The translations under genes and the position numbers were made by a program. Positions 62,540-64,000 of a stretch of DNA of 64,000 nt are shown here, piece by piece; position 1 is the first letter of the stretch, and each line of letters opens with the position of its first letter. This DNA comes from an uncultured Flavobacteriales bacterium. Lineage in GTDB: Bacteria > Bacteroidota > Bacteroidia > Flavobacteriales_G > Salibacteraceae. The notes under the pieces were generated by a model that had not been told where the DNA came from, did not search any database, and worked only from the letters and a program-made list of their open reading frames with translations. The stretch lies in assembly GCA_937121175.1 (NCBI GenBank), contig CAKZKD010000012.1:1-64000 (forward strand), read 5' to 3'.

Positions 62540-63745
62540 CTATCCCTTCCTCAAACTGCGAACGGCCAAAACCATTGAAATAGCAGCTAAAATTGCACCC
62601 AAGAAAAAGGTAGCTCCAGGCAAATGAAATGGAGCATCATCTCCACTAAAAACTGCAAACACCGAAGTGAACAGTACTGGACCAATTATACTAGTTGTGC
62701 TAATCAAACTGGTTAAGGCGCCTTGTAACTCACCTTGTGCATTATCAGGCACTTCATTACTAATGACGCTTTGTAAAGTAGGCCCAGCCACTCCTCCTAA
62801 ACAATACACAATTATAAATGAGTACATCATCCAACCTTGATAAGCAATCCCAAACAATATGAGGCCTAAAGTCCAAAAGAAATAGCCAATCATTATGGTA
62901 TTGGTTTGACCAAATTTTTTGACCACTTTACCAATTAATCCTCCTTGAACAATAGTAACTAATATACCTACCACGGCCAGTGAATATGCAACTTCTGTGG
63001 CATTCCATTCAAACCTATACATGGTGTAATAACTCCATACAGACTCGACTGATTTACCAGCTAAATAGATTAAAAAATAAGCCAATACTAAGCCCATTAT
63101 CCTAGGGTATGTTTTAAGATTCAGCAAAGAGCTAACGGGGTTGGCTCGTTTCAATTCAAAAGGTCTAACATTCTTTGCATCAAGAGATTCTGGCAAAATG
63201 AAGATTCCATATAACATATTAAGCAAGCTAAGTCCTGCAGCAATAAAAAACGGAACTTTTAATCCCCATTGTACCGCCACACCACCGATAACGGGACCAA
63301 TTATAAAACCTAATCCAAATGCAGCTCCGATTAATCCAAAGTTTTTGGCCTTAGTTTCTGGAGTACTTATATCGGCCATATAGGCAGTTGCCACGGTAAA
63401 ACTGGCACCAAAGAAACCAGCAATCACCCTGCCTACAAAAAGCCAGAAAATAGTAGGTGCATAGGCATGAAACACGTAATCTAATCCCAGACCAAAAAGA
63501 GCTAAAATAAGGATTGGCTTTCGTCCAAATCTGTCGCTCAAGCCGCCCATAATAGGAGAAAATACAAATTGCATTATTGCAAAGGCGAACATTAGCCAAC
63601 CGCCAATTTTTGCTGCATCAGTTTCATCAACTCCACCTAATTCTTGAATTAATTCTGGAACAATTGGAATGATTATTCCAATTCCAATTACGTCAACCAG
63701 AATGGTTACGAAAATGAAAAATTTAGCGGCGTTTCCTTGTTTCAA
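62540..63745 (-). CDS. TetA-like MFS transporter
   Basis: This inner-membrane transporter of 401 residues has about 12 hydrophobic segments. Motif A, GGLSDRFGRKPILILAL, follows helix 2, and ATAYMADISTPETKAKNFGLIGAAFGLGFIIGPVIGG follows helix 4 (coded near 63290-63400), as in the TetA/drug:H+ antiporter group. It probably exports a small molecule in exchange for protons. Tetracycline export cannot be claimed from sequence. The start is a TTG at 63745; I see no ATG that would keep the first helix. Confidence 0.88.
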   Translation of the reverse strand: MKQGNAAKFFIFVTILVDVIGIGIIIPIVPELIQELGGVDETDAAKIGGWLMFAFAIMQFVFSPIMGGLSDRFGRKPILILALFGLGLDYVFHAYAPTIFWLFVGRVIAGFFGASFTVATAYMADISTPETKAKNFGLIGAAFGLGFIIGPVIGGVAVQWGLKVPFFIAAGLSLLNMLYGIFILPESLDAKNVRPFELKRANPVSSLLNLKTYPRIMGLVLAYFLIYLAGKSVESVWSYYTMYRFEWNATEVAYSLAVVGILVTIVQGGLIGKVVKKFGQTNTIMIGYFFWTLGLILFGIAYQGWMMYSFIIVYCLGGVAGPTLQSVISNEVPDNAQGELQGALTSLISTTSIIGPVLFTSVFAVFSGDDAPFHLPGATFFLGAILAAISMVLAVRSLRKG

Positions 63746-64000
63746 AATGTGGCGTATTTAGCAGCTGCGAAATAACACAGAATAAACCAGTTGTATTCCT
63801 GTTCACTCTAAAAAAATAGGTTTATTTGCTGACAAGGAACTATTGAATCTATTGTATCCCTTGATTGATTTTAAAACCGTAATTAGTCGTTCATCCTATT
63901 CGCGCGGCGCACGTTGCAAAAAATCACTTTGGTTGCATAGGAACAGAGCCAAAGACACTAGAAACCTTCCGTCCGATAGCAAGTTAATAAAGTTAGCATC
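63746..64000. other. Terminal non-coding stretch
   Basis: This is the longest stretch at the right edge without a recognised gene. It should hold the promoter of the MFS transporter, but I find no consensus TAnnTTTG box. Open frames here are at most about 35 codons and unrecognised. A short G+C-rich patch (around 63900-63920) contrasts with the surroundings. Confidence 0.4.

Noticed and set aside
62540-63745. Tetracycline-resistance gene
   Set aside because: Motif A and the helix-4 region place it in the TetA-like MFS group, but many members export other compounds and there is no adjacent TetR-type regulator or mobile element.

Overview
The window looks like a chromosome segment of a member of the Bacteroidota, probably a free-living flavobacterium-like organism. 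The evidence is the gene content: type IX secretion (T9SS) C-terminal sorting domains of types A and B, a PorP/SprF protein, a TANFOR-domain giant protein, PKD-repeat adhesins, a TonB-dependent receptor paired with a DUF4249 lipoprotein, and a GWxTD protein. The promoters fit too: they carry a TAnnTTTG -7 box and there are few Shine-Dalgarno sequences. I saw no rRNA, tRNA, CRISPR array, prophage or insertion sequence.

Left edge (1-4200). The first 1050 bases on the minus strand are one uninterrupted reading frame: a nearly complete uracil-DNA glycosylase joined in frame to a piece of a TPR/PD40 envelope protein. Together with the C-terminal third of the next aldehyde dehydrogenase, roughly 415-1560 is visibly richer in A+T and looks like another bacterium (Campylobacterota-like in codon style). 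This is either a chimeric join or a recombination product. An acetolactate-synthase-like TPP enzyme follows.

Envelope and housekeeping block (4200-21900). In order: a CsgG-like/LPP20 lipoprotein pair, a PhoD-like phosphatase, a CAP-domain protein followed by an OmpA-like reading frame that a run of ten A residues may join by frameshift, a TPR membrane protein, a 38-residue membrane peptide, a DUF58 protein, thioredoxin, a GWxTD protein, a GT2 glycosyltransferase, a TonB receptor with DUF4249 partner, and an ABC-F ATPase.

Surface-apparatus operon (47765-21921, minus strand). An N-formylglutamate-amidohydrolase-like protein with a T9SS tail, a TPR histidine kinase and a LytTR response regulator precede seven genes packed with 0-4 bp gaps or 1-4 bp overlaps: an outer-membrane barrel, a 2471-residue TANFOR protein, a fibronectin-III protein, a phage-tail-collar protein with an exported leader, a type A PKD adhesin, a type B PKD adhesin, and a PorP/SprF protein with a SPOR-like tail. 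All seven have signal peptides. I read this as one cell-surface structure and its export partner. It is the most interesting part of the window.

Right part (47900-64000). A nitrilase-family amidase is translationally coupled to an Orn/Lys/Arg-decarboxylase-like enzyme. Then come a large membrane protein overlapping a GT9 glycosyltransferase, an ATP-grasp ligase, a C45 acyltransferase, a PagL-like lipid A deacylase, a second aldehyde dehydrogenase, a cupin, a lipoprotein, an FMN-binding oxidase-like protein and a TetA-like MFS transporter. REP-like palindromes lie between the ATP-grasp and C45 genes. No gap without a gene exceeds 300 bases; the longest are 57216-57481 and 63746-64000.
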